Origin: JAZRPG01 sp045649105
GTDB taxonomy: Bacteria > Bacillota > Clostridia > Oscillospirales > JAAYXM01
Length of the DNA stretch: 11,352 nucleotides
Direction: 5' to 3'
NCBI GenBank assembly: GCA_045649105.1
Contig: JAZRPG010000007.1
Coordinates: 1 to 11,352, forward strand
Shown here: positions 1-6,646 of the stretch, one piece after another
Numbering within the stretch: position 1 is the first letter of the stretch
Layout: the number at the start of each line of letters is the position of its first letter
Notes under the pieces: generated by a model
Told to the model about the DNA's origin: nothing
Database searches by the model: none
The model's input: only the letters and a program-made list of their open reading frames with translations
Translations under genes and position numbers: made by a program

Positions 1-1
1 C

Positions 2-994
2 GGAGACGATGCTTCTTACTTCAAGCTGGGTATGGTATATCCTCTGCCCGAGAAGGCTCTTATTGAGTTTGCATCTCAGGTTGAGCGCGTTATAGTTATT
101 GAGGAGCTTGACGATATATTTGAAACACACTGCAGAAAGCACGGTATCAAGGTCCGCGGAAAAGAGATGTTTTCAAAGCTCGGAGAGTATTATCCGGCGC
201 TTATCCGCGAGGCTGTCCTCGGCGAGAAAAAGGACGGACTCTCTGCGGAGGATGTGCCCGTACGCCCGCCCGTGCTCTGTCCGGGCTGCCCGCACCGCGC
301 GATTTTCCATGTGTTTAACAAATTAAAGCTCACTGTGTCAGGTGATATCGGGTGTTATACTCTCGGCGCACAGCCGCCGCTTAATGCTGTTGACATTACG
401 CTTTGCATGGGCGCGTCGATAAGCGGTCTGCACGGCATGAACAAGGCGCTCGGCGCCGATTTTGCGAAAAAGTCCGTAGCTGTCATAGGCGATTCGACAT
501 TTATGCATTCGGGCATAACGGGGCTTATAAACGCGGTTTATAACCAGAGCCCGACAACAGTCGTTATCTCTGATAACTCTACCACGGGAATGACGGGACA
601 CCAACAGAATCCGGCGACGGGGCTTACGCTCAAGAATGAGCCGGCGCCCGTGCTTGACCTTGAGGCGGTCTGCCGCGCAGTGGGAGTCAAGAGGGTAAGC
701 GTAATAGACCCGTATGATGTAAAGGCGTTTGAAAAGCTTCTCCGTGAGGAGCTTGAGGCTGCGGAGCCGTCGGTAATTATTGCAAAGCATCCGTGCGCAC
801 TGCTCAAGAGCGTAAAGCGCGGTGCGCCGTATTCCGTAGACGCAGAAAAGTGCATAGGCTGCGGAATGTGTATGAAAATCGGTTGCCCGAGCATAAGCCT
901 CACAGAGAAAGTGGCAAAAATCGACACATCGCTCTGCGTGGGCTGCGGCCTGTGCGCATCAATGTGTGCAAAGGGCTGCATATGCAAGGATTAG
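2..994 (+). CDS. iorA: Indolepyruvate:ferredoxin oxidoreductase, alpha subunit (5'-truncated by window edge)
   Basis: The enzyme oxidatively decarboxylates indolepyruvate and other aryl-pyruvates to aryl-acetyl-CoA, reducing ferredoxin in the cytoplasm. The open frame runs in from the left edge, so the Met at base 32 is internal. The visible 330 residues correspond to the C-terminal half of a family usually near 600 residues. Visible parts are a CPGCPHR motif (from base 278), the thiamine-diphosphate/Mg-binding core starting GDS (base 488) and ending in an Asn in VISDNSTTG, and a C-terminal two-cluster ferredoxin domain from base 851. The ferredoxin Cys patterns are CIGCGMCMKIGCP and CVGCGLCASMCAKGC. 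The second motif has Ala after its fourth Cys where Pro is usual, and an extra Cys follows. The pyruvate-binding N-terminal domains lie outside the window. iorB follows after 14 bases, which supports the assignment. The identification is very secure from motifs and context; substrate preference among aryl-pyruvates is not readable. Confidence 0.96.
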   Translation, partial: GDDASYFKLGMVYPLPEKALIEFASQVERVIVIEELDDIFETHCRKHGIKVRGKEMFSKLGEYYPALIREAVLGEKKDGLSAEDVPVRPPVLCPGCPHRAIFHVFNKLKLTVSGDIGCYTLGAQPPLNAVDITLCMGASISGLHGMNKALGADFAKKSVAVIGDSTFMHSGITGLINAVYNQSPTTVVISDNSTTGMTGHQQNPATGLTLKNEPAPVLDLEAVCRAVGVKRVSVIDPYDVKAFEKLLREELEAAEPSVIIAKHPCALLKSVKRGAPYSVDAEKCIGCGMCMKIGCPSISLTEKVAKIDTSLCVGCGLCASMCAKGCICKD

Positions 995-1008
995 GAGGAA
1001 GAAAAGCT

Positions 1009-1581
1009 ATGTATAATGTTCTGATAGTCGGTGTCGGAGGACAGGGCTCGCTGCTTGCAAGCCGTGTCCTCGGCGAGATATACGGAAGCATGGGCCTTGA
1101 GGTGAAGCTCTCCGAGGTGCACGGAATGGCACAGCGCGGAGGAAGCGTTGTTACACATGTGCGCGCGGGCGAGTCTGTCGCGTCCCCGATAATACCGGAC
1201 GGAGAGGCAGATGTTATCATCTCGTTTGAGGAGCTTGAAGCGTTGCGCTGGTCGCACTGTCTTAAGGAGGGCGGCACGCTCGTGTATTCGACGCAGCAAA
1301 TTTCACCGATGACGGTTATAACCGGTGCGTGTGAGTATCCGCAGGATATAGGCGAGCGGCTTAAGAAGAAGGGTGCAAAGCTTATACCGGTTGATGCGCT
1401 GGGGCTTGCCGTTTCTGCAGGCAGCGCGAAGGCGGCAAATATTGTTCTTCTGGGTGCTGCGTCGGAGCTTATCTGCGAGGATTCCGACATGTGGGATAAA
1501 GCTATAAAGAAGACGGTTCCCGAAAAATTCCTTGAGCTTAACTTAAAGGCATTTGAGCTTGGAAAAAATTCAAGAGCCTGA
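1009..1581 (+). CDS. iorB: Indolepyruvate:ferredoxin oxidoreductase, beta subunit
   Basis: This is the partner subunit of IorA, belonging to the pyruvate/ketoisovalerate oxidoreductase gamma-domain family. The product is 190 residues, a normal length. Diagnostic motifs are GVGGQG at residues 8-13 and SEVHGMAQRGGSV at 35-47, both typical of IorB. The frame stays open upstream to base 793, but the ATG at 1009 is preferred because AGGAGG sits at 993-998 and the GVGGQG motif then falls at the expected distance from the N-terminus. AGGAGG overlaps the iorA stop region, so the two genes form a tight operon with likely coupled translation. In many anaerobes iorAB is preceded by a phenylacetate-CoA-ligase-like gene, which would lie outside this window if present. 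Confidence 0.96.
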   Translation: MYNVLIVGVGGQGSLLASRVLGEIYGSMGLEVKLSEVHGMAQRGGSVVTHVRAGESVASPIIPDGEADVIISFEELEALRWSHCLKEGGTLVYSTQQISPMTVITGACEYPQDIGERLKKKGAKLIPVDALGLAVSAGSAKAANIVLLGAASELICEDSDMWDKAIKKTVPEKFLELNLKAFELGKNSRA

Positions 1582-1611
1582 GAAAAAACTGAGTCAAAAA
1601 ACAAAAAACGG

Positions 1612-1640
1612 TTTAAAAAATAAAGACCTTGTTGTATAAT
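1612..1640 (+). promoter_or_regulatory. Candidate sigma-A-type promoter of the ACT-domain gene group
   Basis: A perfect TATAAT (-10) lies at 1635-1640 with TTTAAA at 1612-1617 as a 4/6 match to the -35 consensus, separated by 17 bases. It sits in the 111-base A/T-rich gap between iorB and the ACT gene, so the downstream genes could be expressed apart from iorAB. The start of transcription would be near 1646-1648. The -35 is weak and the region is A-rich, so a chance match is possible. Confidence 0.55.
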
Positions 1641-1645
1641 ATTTT

Positions 1646-1677
1646 AAAGAAGCTTTTTTGTTTATAAAAAGTTCTTT
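1646..1677 (+). promoter_or_regulatory. Leader hairpin between predicted transcription start and RBS
   Basis: AAAGAAGCTTTTT (1646-1658) pairs with AAAAAGTTCTTT (1666-1677), giving 12 base pairs with one bulged G (1652) and a 7-base loop. The stem begins about where transcription from the 1635-1640 -10 box would start and ends 3 bases before GGAGG (1681-1685). It has only two G-C pairs, so it is modest in strength. It has no U-tract after it, so it does not look like a terminator for iorAB. It could stabilise the 5' end of the mRNA or shield the RBS; this role is inferred. Confidence 0.45.
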
Positions 1678-1692
1678 GACGGAGGTAGAGTT

Positions 1693-2112
1693 ATGGTAAT
1701 TTACCAAATCTCGGCGTTTATCGAAAATAAGCCCGGAAAGCTTGAGGGCGTCATAAAAGCGCTTTCTGATGAGAATATAAGCATCCGCGCTCTGTCGATA
1801 GCAGATACAACGGATTTCGGTATTCTGCGCCTGATTGTTGACGATACATCTGCTGCAATCGAAGTCCTTGAAAAAAGAGGAATCACCGCGTCGAAGACGC
1901 GTGTAATAGGCGTTAAAATGAGTGACGAGCCGGGAGCGCTCTATCATGTGCTCAGCGTTTTAAAAAGCGCAGGTATCTCTGTTGAGTATGCGTATGCGTT
2001 TATCACGCACAGCAAAAATGAGGCGTGCGTCGTTTTGCGCGTTGAGGATAATGAACGCGCAACAGAGGTGCTTACTTCCGGCGGAGTACAGCTTGTAAGC
2101 GAAATCGAATAG
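1693..2112 (+). CDS. Tandem ACT-domain protein, probable amino-acid-binding regulator
   Basis: The 139-residue product consists of two ACT domains and little else: roughly residues 3-66 and 71-134. Each domain has the turn that usually holds the ligand-binding Gly (NKPGKL at 12-17, DEPGAL at 78-83). ACT domains bind amino acids or related small molecules, but no catalytic or DNA-binding part is visible here. Stand-alone tandem-ACT proteins of this kind commonly sit next to iorAB and phenylacetate-CoA-ligase-like genes in anaerobes. Together with the iorB gene just upstream, this suggests a sensor of aromatic or branched amino acids or their keto acids; the ligand is not readable. The start is supported by GGAGG at 1681-1685. 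It probably heads a three-gene unit with the next two genes, starting from its own promoter. Confidence 0.9.
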   Translation: MVIYQISAFIENKPGKLEGVIKALSDENISIRALSIADTTDFGILRLIVDDTSAAIEVLEKRGITASKTRVIGVKMSDEPGALYHVLSVLKSAGISVEYAYAFITHSKNEACVVLRVEDNERATEVLTSGGVQLVSEIE

Positions 2113-2139
2113 CAAGAAAAACAGGGAGAGGGTTTTGAT

Positions 2140-2835
2140 ATGTCAGAGCTTTGCGCAAATGAGGGAAAGCAAACCGTAATAGAGGTTGAGGGCAGAAAAT
2201 ACATGCGTCTGCCCATAAAAACGCATGTCGTTACATCGGAGGACAAGATTGCAGATGTCGCGGAGAAGTATGCAATGCCGCACATGCAGAAGGGTGATAT
2301 ACTTTTCATTTCCGAAAAGTGCGTCGCATGCTCGCAGAAGCGCGCGGTTCCTCTTGTTGATATACATCCGCGTCCGCTTGCGAAGTTTCTCTGCAAATTT
2401 GTGTATAAATCACCGTACGGGATAGGTCTCGGAATTCCGGAGACAATGGAAATGGCGCTTCGCGAGTGCGGAAGCGCAAGGCTTCTTTTTGCGGCATTTA
2501 TAAGCGCAATAGGAAAGCTTTTGGGGAAGCGCGGGTGGTTTTACCGCGTTGCAGGCTATCGCGCAGAGTCGATAGACGGGCCTACGCCGTACACGCTTCC
2601 GCCGTATAACAAGTGCGTCGTGCTCGGCCCTGAGGACCCGGACAAGGTCGCCCGTGATGTTGCCGGGAGGATAGGAAACCGCGTTGCGATTGTCGATGTG
2701 AACGACCTTACGGGCAAAATCCTCGGCGCTTCGGACGCAACGGTTGACCGTGAGCTTCTGCCAAAGATTTTGCGCGACAATCCGCTCGGACAGAGCGCAC
2801 AGCAGACGCCGATGGGAATAATAAGAGAGGCATAA
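2140..2835 (+). CDS. CofE-like protein (coenzyme F420-0:L-glutamate ligase family)
   Basis: The 231-residue product resembles the F420-0:gamma-glutamyl ligase (CofE) family as it occurs in Clostridia. The features seen are a GDILFISEK segment at 52-60 like the GD-[IV]-hydrophobic-x-x-K start of CofE proteins, then a basic HPRPLAKF stretch, GIGLGIPETMEM around 95-105, a SIDGP turn at 144-148 and an Asp-rich VAIVDVNDLTG at 182-191. True CofE adds glutamates to coenzyme F420-0 using GTP. Most Firmicutes do not make F420 and no other F420 gene is seen here, so the real substrate is probably different. The start is supported by GGGAGAGG at 2124-2131; a second Met at residue 22 is possible. It lies 27 bases after the ACT gene and 6 bases before the PLP-enzyme gene, so it is almost certainly in their operon. 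Family assignment is by recalled similarity, not a search. Confidence 0.68.
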   Translation: MSELCANEGKQTVIEVEGRKYMRLPIKTHVVTSEDKIADVAEKYAMPHMQKGDILFISEKCVACSQKRAVPLVDIHPRPLAKFLCKFVYKSPYGIGLGIPETMEMALRECGSARLLFAAFISAIGKLLGKRGWFYRVAGYRAESIDGPTPYTLPPYNKCVVLGPEDPDKVARDVAGRIGNRVAIVDVNDLTGKILGASDATVDRELLPKILRDNPLGQSAQQTPMGIIREA

Positions 2836-2841
2836 ACAATT

Positions 2842-4044
2842 ATGGATACGTCTTATAAGGCGCGTTTTGATGAGATTTCGCGCATTGCGGAGGAAAATTC
2901 CGCACGGGTTCTTGCGGCGTTTTCAAAAAACCGCGTATCTGATAATATGTTCGCTGGGACAACCGGCTACGGCTACGGCGATTTCGGGCGCGATGCGCTT
3001 GACAGAATATATGCCGATGTGTTCGGCGCCGAAGATGCCGTTTGCCGCATCCAGTTTGTAAACGGAACGCATGCGATATTCTGCGCGATGTTCGGCGCAT
3101 TAAACCCCGGAGACACTATGGTTTCCGTTACGGGCGCGCCGTATGATACGCTTCTCGGCGCAATAGGCGCAGAAAAAGGCGGAAAGGGTACGCTCTCGGA
3201 ATACGGCGTCAAATACCGCGAGATACCGCTTTGTGAAGATGGGATAGATATAGAAGCGGCAAAGGCGGCAGTAAGCGCATGTGAGAGCCCCGCCGTGTAC
3301 ATACAGCGCTCACGCGGGTACGGAGCGCGGCGCGCGCTGTCGGTATGTGAAATAGGCGCGGCGATTGAAAAATTAAAAGCGCATCGCGCCGATGTAAAGG
3401 TTATTGTTGATAACTGCTACGGCGAATTTGTGGAGACAAAGGAGCCGACGCATGTGGGCGCAGATATAATGGCGGGCTCACTTATAAAAAACCCCGGCGG
3501 CGGGCTTGCTCCGACGGGAGGATATATCGCAGGAAAGAGCGAGTTTGTTGAGCGCGCGGCAGAGCGCCTTACCGTTCCGGGAATAGGGCGCGAATGCGGA
3601 AGTACGCTCGGGAATAACAGGCTACTTTTTCAGGGCTTTTTCACAGCGCCGCATACGGTTGCCCAGGCGCTTATGACATCGGTCTATGCAGCCGAGGTGT
3701 TCGGCGACATGGGATACAAGGTATCGCCTCTGCCCGATGAGCCGAGGTATGACATAATCCAGACAATAGAGCTCAAGACGCCGGAGCGTGTGCAGGCATT
3801 CTGCCGCGGGATTCAGGCCGGAGCGCCGTGCGACTCGTTTGTCACGCCTGAGGCGTGGGACATGCCGGGGTATGACTGTCCGGTTATCATGGCGGCAGGC
3901 GCCTTTGTTCAGGGCGCGTCAATAGAGCTTTCGGCAGATGCGCCGATGCGTGAGCCGTACCGTGTGTATCTCCAGGGCGGACTGACCTTTGAGAGCGGAA
4001 AGCTCGGTATAATGCGCGCCGCAGAAGAGCTTAAGAAACTTTAG
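2842..4044 (+). CDS. PLP-dependent enzyme, methionine gamma-lyase / YnbB family
   Basis: The 400-residue product is a full-length fold-type-I PLP enzyme of the Met_gamma_lyase family that includes Bacillus YnbB, sometimes labelled aluminium resistance protein. The strongest signature is SLIKNPGGG at 213-221, where Lys216 should form the Schiff base with PLP. VDNCYGEF at 189-196 supplies the Asp expected to contact the pyridine nitrogen. The N-terminal part contains GYGYGDFGRD (42-51), typical of the family. By homology it may cleave methionine or a related sulfur amino acid to a keto acid, ammonia and a thiol, but the physiological substrate of the YnbB branch is not settled. The only RBS candidate is a weak GAGAGG at 2825-2830, inside the end of the preceding gene, so translation may be coupled to it. 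A strong terminator follows directly. In Bacillus the homologue sits near hflX and glnR; neither is present here. Confidence 0.88.
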   Translation: MDTSYKARFDEISRIAEENSARVLAAFSKNRVSDNMFAGTTGYGYGDFGRDALDRIYADVFGAEDAVCRIQFVNGTHAIFCAMFGALNPGDTMVSVTGAPYDTLLGAIGAEKGGKGTLSEYGVKYREIPLCEDGIDIEAAKAAVSACESPAVYIQRSRGYGARRALSVCEIGAAIEKLKAHRADVKVIVDNCYGEFVETKEPTHVGADIMAGSLIKNPGGGLAPTGGYIAGKSEFVERAAERLTVPGIGRECGSTLGNNRLLFQGFFTAPHTVAQALMTSVYAAEVFGDMGYKVSPLPDEPRYDIIQTIELKTPERVQAFCRGIQAGAPCDSFVTPEAWDMPGYDCPVIMAAGAFVQGASIELSADAPMREPYRVYLQGGLTFESGKLGIMRAAEELKKL

Positions 4045-4049
4045 AAATT

Positions 4050-4099
4050 AAAAAAGTGCGTAATGTATTTATTTAAATACACTGCGTGCTTTTTTCTTT
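4050..4099 (+). terminator. Rho-independent terminator, bidirectional-looking
   Basis: A 21-position stem pairs 4050-4070 with 4075-4095 around an ATTT loop. It contains three G-T wobbles and one A-C mismatch. The outer stem is AAAAAAG on one side and CTTTTTT on the other, so the transcript ends in a U-run in either direction. It starts 6 bases after the stop codon of the PLP-enzyme gene and separates that operon from the thiI promoter. No minus-strand gene converges on it, so the A-tract side may be incidental. Confidence 0.9.
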
Positions 4100-4165
4100 A
4101 ATAAACAGCAACATAAAGACAAATACATGGCAGAAAAAGTATCGCGGCCCGGTGTGCAATTTATA

Positions 4166-4194
4166 TTGATTGTGATGAATGAATGATGTATAAT
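4166..4194 (+). promoter_or_regulatory. Probable sigma-A promoter for thiI and downstream genes
   Basis: TTGATT (-35) at 4166-4171 and a perfect TATAAT (-10) at 4189-4194 are separated by exactly 17 bases. Transcription would begin near 4201, giving a leader of about 28 bases before the ATG at 4229. It lies after the terminator and right before thiI, the expected place. A second TATAAT at 4204-4209 has no matching -35. Confidence 0.75.
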
Positions 4195-4217
4195 TAAAAT
4201 GTATATAATTGTGATGA
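4169..4217 (+). repeat. Direct repeat pair flanking the thiI promoter -10 box
   Basis: ATTGTGATGA occurs exactly at 4169-4178 and again at 4208-4217, a spacing of 39 bases. Both copies are preceded by a TATAT run, so the similarity extends imperfectly upstream. The first copy overlaps the end of the -35 box and the second runs into the GAGGTG ribosome binding site. It may be an operator pair or a small duplication of leader DNA. A/T-rich leaders produce such repeats by chance fairly easily. Confidence 0.4.
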
Positions 4218-4221
4218 GGTG
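4216..4221 (+). promoter_or_regulatory. RBS that decides the thiI start
   Basis: GAGGTG lies 7 bases before the ATG at 4229. It is the only Shine-Dalgarno-like stretch near the three possible Met starts (4199, 4214, 4229), and 4199 would fall outside the mRNA made from the promoter at 4166-4194. Confidence 0.7.
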
Positions 4222-4228
4222 CGCATGC

Positions 4229-5389
4229 ATGAGTGAAATTTTGCTTTTAAAGCTTGGCGAGATTGTCCTGAAGGGACTGAACAGAGGAAATTTTGAGCGC
4301 AGGCTTATGAAAAACCTTGCATGGAGGTTAAGAAGCTTCGGCTCGTTTGAGATATCGTGCAAGCAGTCGACAATATATGTGCGCCCGAGCAGCGCGGACG
4401 CGGATATGGATGCGGCATTCCGTGCGGCACAGCGCGTTTTCGGCGTTGTAAACGTATCGCGCGCGGCAGAGTGCGAAAAAGATATTGAAAAAATAATTGA
4501 GCTTTCAAAGGATTATTTAAAGGCCGAGCTTTCGTCCGCAAGAACATTCAAGGTTGAGGCGAAGCGCTCGGATAAGAGCTTTCCGCTTAAGTCTCCGCAG
4601 ATTGCAATGCAGGTCGGAGGCAGTCTGCATGACCATTTCGGAAATCTTGAGGTTGATGTCAAAAACCCTGATGTCTGCGTGAGAGTGGAAATACGCGACA
4701 GCGCGGCATATGTCCATGCAAACCCTGCACCCGGCGCAGGCGGACTTCCGGTGGGTATAAACGGCCGCGCGGCAATTTTGCTCTCTGGCGGTATTGACAG
4801 CCCTGTTGCGGCGTATATGATGGCAAAACGCGGGCTTCAGCTTCACGGAATACATTTCTTTTCCTATCCGTACACATCTGAGCGCGCAAAGCAAAAGGTT
4901 ATTGAGCTTGCCCGGCTTGTAGGGATGTATGCGGGCGAGATTAAGATATCAATGGTTCCGTTTACGAAAATCCAGGAGGAGATAAGAAAAAACTGCCGCG
5001 AAGAGCTGTTTACGATTATAATGCGCAGATTTATGATGAGTATTGCCGAGAAAGTGGCGATTTCCGAAGATTGCGGCGCGCTTATCACCGGTGAGAGCCT
5101 CGGCCAGGTTGCAAGCCAGACAATGGAGGCTCTCGGCGTGACGGGCAGCGGTCTTTCGCTTCCTGTGCTCCGCCCCGTGATTGGCATGGACAAAGAGGAA
5201 ATAGTGACAATCGCACGAAAGATAAACACATTTGAAACATCGATTTTGCCGTATGAGGACTGTTGTACGGTGTTCACGCCGAAGCACCCGAGAACAAAGC
5301 CGCGCCTTGAGTCTGTTCTCGAGGAGGAGAAAAAGCTTCCGTTTGAGGAGCTGTGCCGCGAGGCGATTGATAATATTGAAATAATTTAG
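4229..5389 (+). CDS. thiI: tRNA 4-thiouridine synthase ThiI (short form without rhodanese domain)
   Basis: ThiI adenylates U8 of tRNA and transfers sulfur to make 4-thiouridine; it can also take part in thiazole synthesis for thiamine. The 386-residue product has an N-terminal ferredoxin-like/THUMP region to about residue 165, then an ATP-pyrophosphatase domain with the PP-loop SGGIDS at 186-191. VLRPVIGMDKEEI (313-325) and PYEDCCTVFTPKHP (341-354) are also typical. The rhodanese domain of enteric ThiI is absent, as in Bacillus. The frame is open from 4199, but ATG 4229 is preferred: GAGGTG at 4216-4221 is well placed, the protein then starts directly at the conserved first strand, and the ATG at 4199 lies before the predicted transcription start. 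A cysteine desulfurase gene is often adjacent in Gram-positives but is not seen here, so sulfur must come from one encoded elsewhere. Confidence 0.95.
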   Translation: MSEILLLKLGEIVLKGLNRGNFERRLMKNLAWRLRSFGSFEISCKQSTIYVRPSSADADMDAAFRAAQRVFGVVNVSRAAECEKDIEKIIELSKDYLKAELSSARTFKVEAKRSDKSFPLKSPQIAMQVGGSLHDHFGNLEVDVKNPDVCVRVEIRDSAAYVHANPAPGAGGLPVGINGRAAILLSGGIDSPVAAYMMAKRGLQLHGIHFFSYPYTSERAKQKVIELARLVGMYAGEIKISMVPFTKIQEEIRKNCREELFTIIMRRFMMSIAEKVAISEDCGALITGESLGQVASQTMEALGVTGSGLSLPVLRPVIGMDKEEIVTIARKINTFETSILPYEDCCTVFTPKHPRTKPRLESVLEEEKKLPFEELCREAIDNIEII

Positions 5390-5395
5390 AAAAGA

Positions 5396-6646
5396 GTGAA
5401 GAATTTGAACCTTTCAGCCGAAATTATTGCTGTGGGGACAGAGCTGCTTCTCGGTGAAATTACAAACACGGACGCAGTTACCGTTGCGCGCGCACTTTCA
5501 GAGCTTGGGATAAACGCATATTACCAGACAACGGTCGGCGATAACCCTGAGCGCCTGCGCGCCGCGGTTAAAATTGCGCGTGAGCGCGCGGATATAGTGA
5601 TTACAACGGGAGGTCTCGGGCCGACTTTTGACGATTTGACAAAACAGGTTTGCGCCGAAGTGTTCGGGAAAAAGCTTGTAAAAAACGAGGCGGCGCTTGT
5701 AAAAATCGAAGAGTATTTCAAAAAGCGCGGCAAAAAAATGACGGAAAATAACGAGAGTCAGGCATATCTGCCGGAGGACTGTACGGTGTTTGAAAATGAC
5801 TGGGGAACAGCCCCGGGCTGCGCCGTGCGCGACGGAGAGAAGATACTTATAATGCTTCCCGGCCCTCCGCGCGAGTGCACACCCATGGTTCGTGAGCGTA
5901 TGGTTCCGTATCTCGAAAAGCTGTCGGGTGCCGTTATTGTGTCGCATTCCATCAGGATTTACGGTATGGGCGAGTCTGAGGTTGAGCATAAAATACGCGA
6001 ATTTGCCGAAAATATGAAAAACCCGACGCTTGCGCCATATGCAAAGGACGGAGAGGTGCTCCTCCGCGTAACGGGTCGCGCCGCAACGCACGAGGAGGCG
6101 GACGCATTGACAAAGCCTGTTATTGAAAAGGTACGCGAGATTTTAGGCGACCTTATTTACGGAACAGATATTGATTCGCTCCATGAAGCGGCATTTCTCG
6201 CGCTTAAGGAAAAGGGAATGACTCTCGCAACGGCAGAATCGTGCACGGGCGGGCTTGTGTCAAAGCTCATTACTGATATTTCCGGCGCGTCAGAGGTGTT
6301 TTGCGGCGGTGTTTGCGCATATACAAACGAGGCAAAGGTAAATGTTCTCGGCGTTTCACGCGGGATAATAGATGAATTCGGCGCGGTAAGCAGCGAGTGC
6401 GCCGAGGCGATGAGCCTTGCCGCGGCAGAAAAGTTCGGCGCCGATTTCGGAATCGGCATAACAGGCTATGCCGACCCTCAAAGTGACGATGAGAGCAACC
6501 CCGGCGGGACTGTGTATGTCGCCGTTGCACAAAACGGCGAGGTCACATCTCGCAGGATATACCAGCCGGGAGGACGGGCGCTTGCACGCGGGCGCGCGGC
6601 GCAGGAGGCATTTCACATTCTGCTGCGGAGAATGGAGAAGCTATGA
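5396..6646 (+). CDS. cinA: CinA family protein: COG1058 domain plus nicotinamide-mononucleotide deamidase domain
   Basis: The 416-residue product has the standard two-domain CinA form. The N-terminal molybdopterin-binding-like domain, linked in the family to ADP-ribose/nucleotide pyrophosphatase activity, shows AVGTELLLGEITNTD (12-26), TGGLGPTFDD (71-80) and LPGPPRE (154-160). The C-terminal PncC-type domain, which hydrolyses NMN to nicotinate mononucleotide, shows AESCTGG (280-286, likely nucleophile Ser282), Tyr309 and Lys314 in AYTNEAK, and Arg400 in the final helix. The loop usually reading GIAGPGGG is GYADPQSDDESNPGG here (357-371), a divergent form. The start is GTG at 5396, 6 bases after thiI; an in-frame TTG at 5405 is an equally possible start because neither has a strong RBS. 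The stop overlaps the Nudix gene start as ATGA. NAD salvage is the likely role; competence involvement is not shown. Confidence 0.93.
   Translation: MKNLNLSAEIIAVGTELLLGEITNTDAVTVARALSELGINAYYQTTVGDNPERLRAAVKIARERADIVITTGGLGPTFDDLTKQVCAEVFGKKLVKNEAALVKIEEYFKKRGKKMTENNESQAYLPEDCTVFENDWGTAPGCAVRDGEKILIMLPGPPRECTPMVRERMVPYLEKLSGAVIVSHSIRIYGMGESEVEHKIREFAENMKNPTLAPYAKDGEVLLRVTGRAATHEEADALTKPVIEKVREILGDLIYGTDIDSLHEAAFLALKEKGMTLATAESCTGGLVSKLITDISGASEVFCGGVCAYTNEAKVNVLGVSRGIIDEFGAVSSECAEAMSLAAAEKFGADFGIGITGYADPQSDDESNPGGTVYVAVAQNGEVTSRRIYQPGGRALARGRAAQEAFHILLRRMEKL

Noticed and set aside
32..34. ATG at base 32 as start of iorA
   Set aside because: The frame continues open to the window edge, and the protein at this point is already in the middle of the IorA family, so this Met is internal.
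900..1604. Minus-strand open frame (234 codons) across iorA/iorB
   Set aside because: It is antisense to iorB, Ser/Pro/Thr-rich in composition, without a recognisable domain, and spans two real genes.
1646..1677. Leader hairpin considered as the iorAB terminator
   Set aside because: It is weak, A/T-rich and followed by GACGG rather than a T-run, and it sits directly before the RBS of the next gene.
4127..4186. Possible 19-residue peptide ORF before thiI
   Set aside because: It has no Shine-Dalgarno sequence, overlaps the thiI -35 box, and begins upstream of the predicted transcription start, so it is unlikely to be translated from that promoter.
4187..4205. Two TGTATA repeats considered as a WalR-type binding box
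   Set aside because: The WalR box is TGT-[AT]-A-[not G] repeated with an 11-base period. Here the hexamers do not fit that consensus and the period is 13 bases.
5498..6091. Minus-strand open frame (197 codons) inside cinA
   Set aside because: It is a shadow of the conserved cinA N-terminal domain, with Arg/His/Cys-rich low-plausibility protein and no domain recognised.
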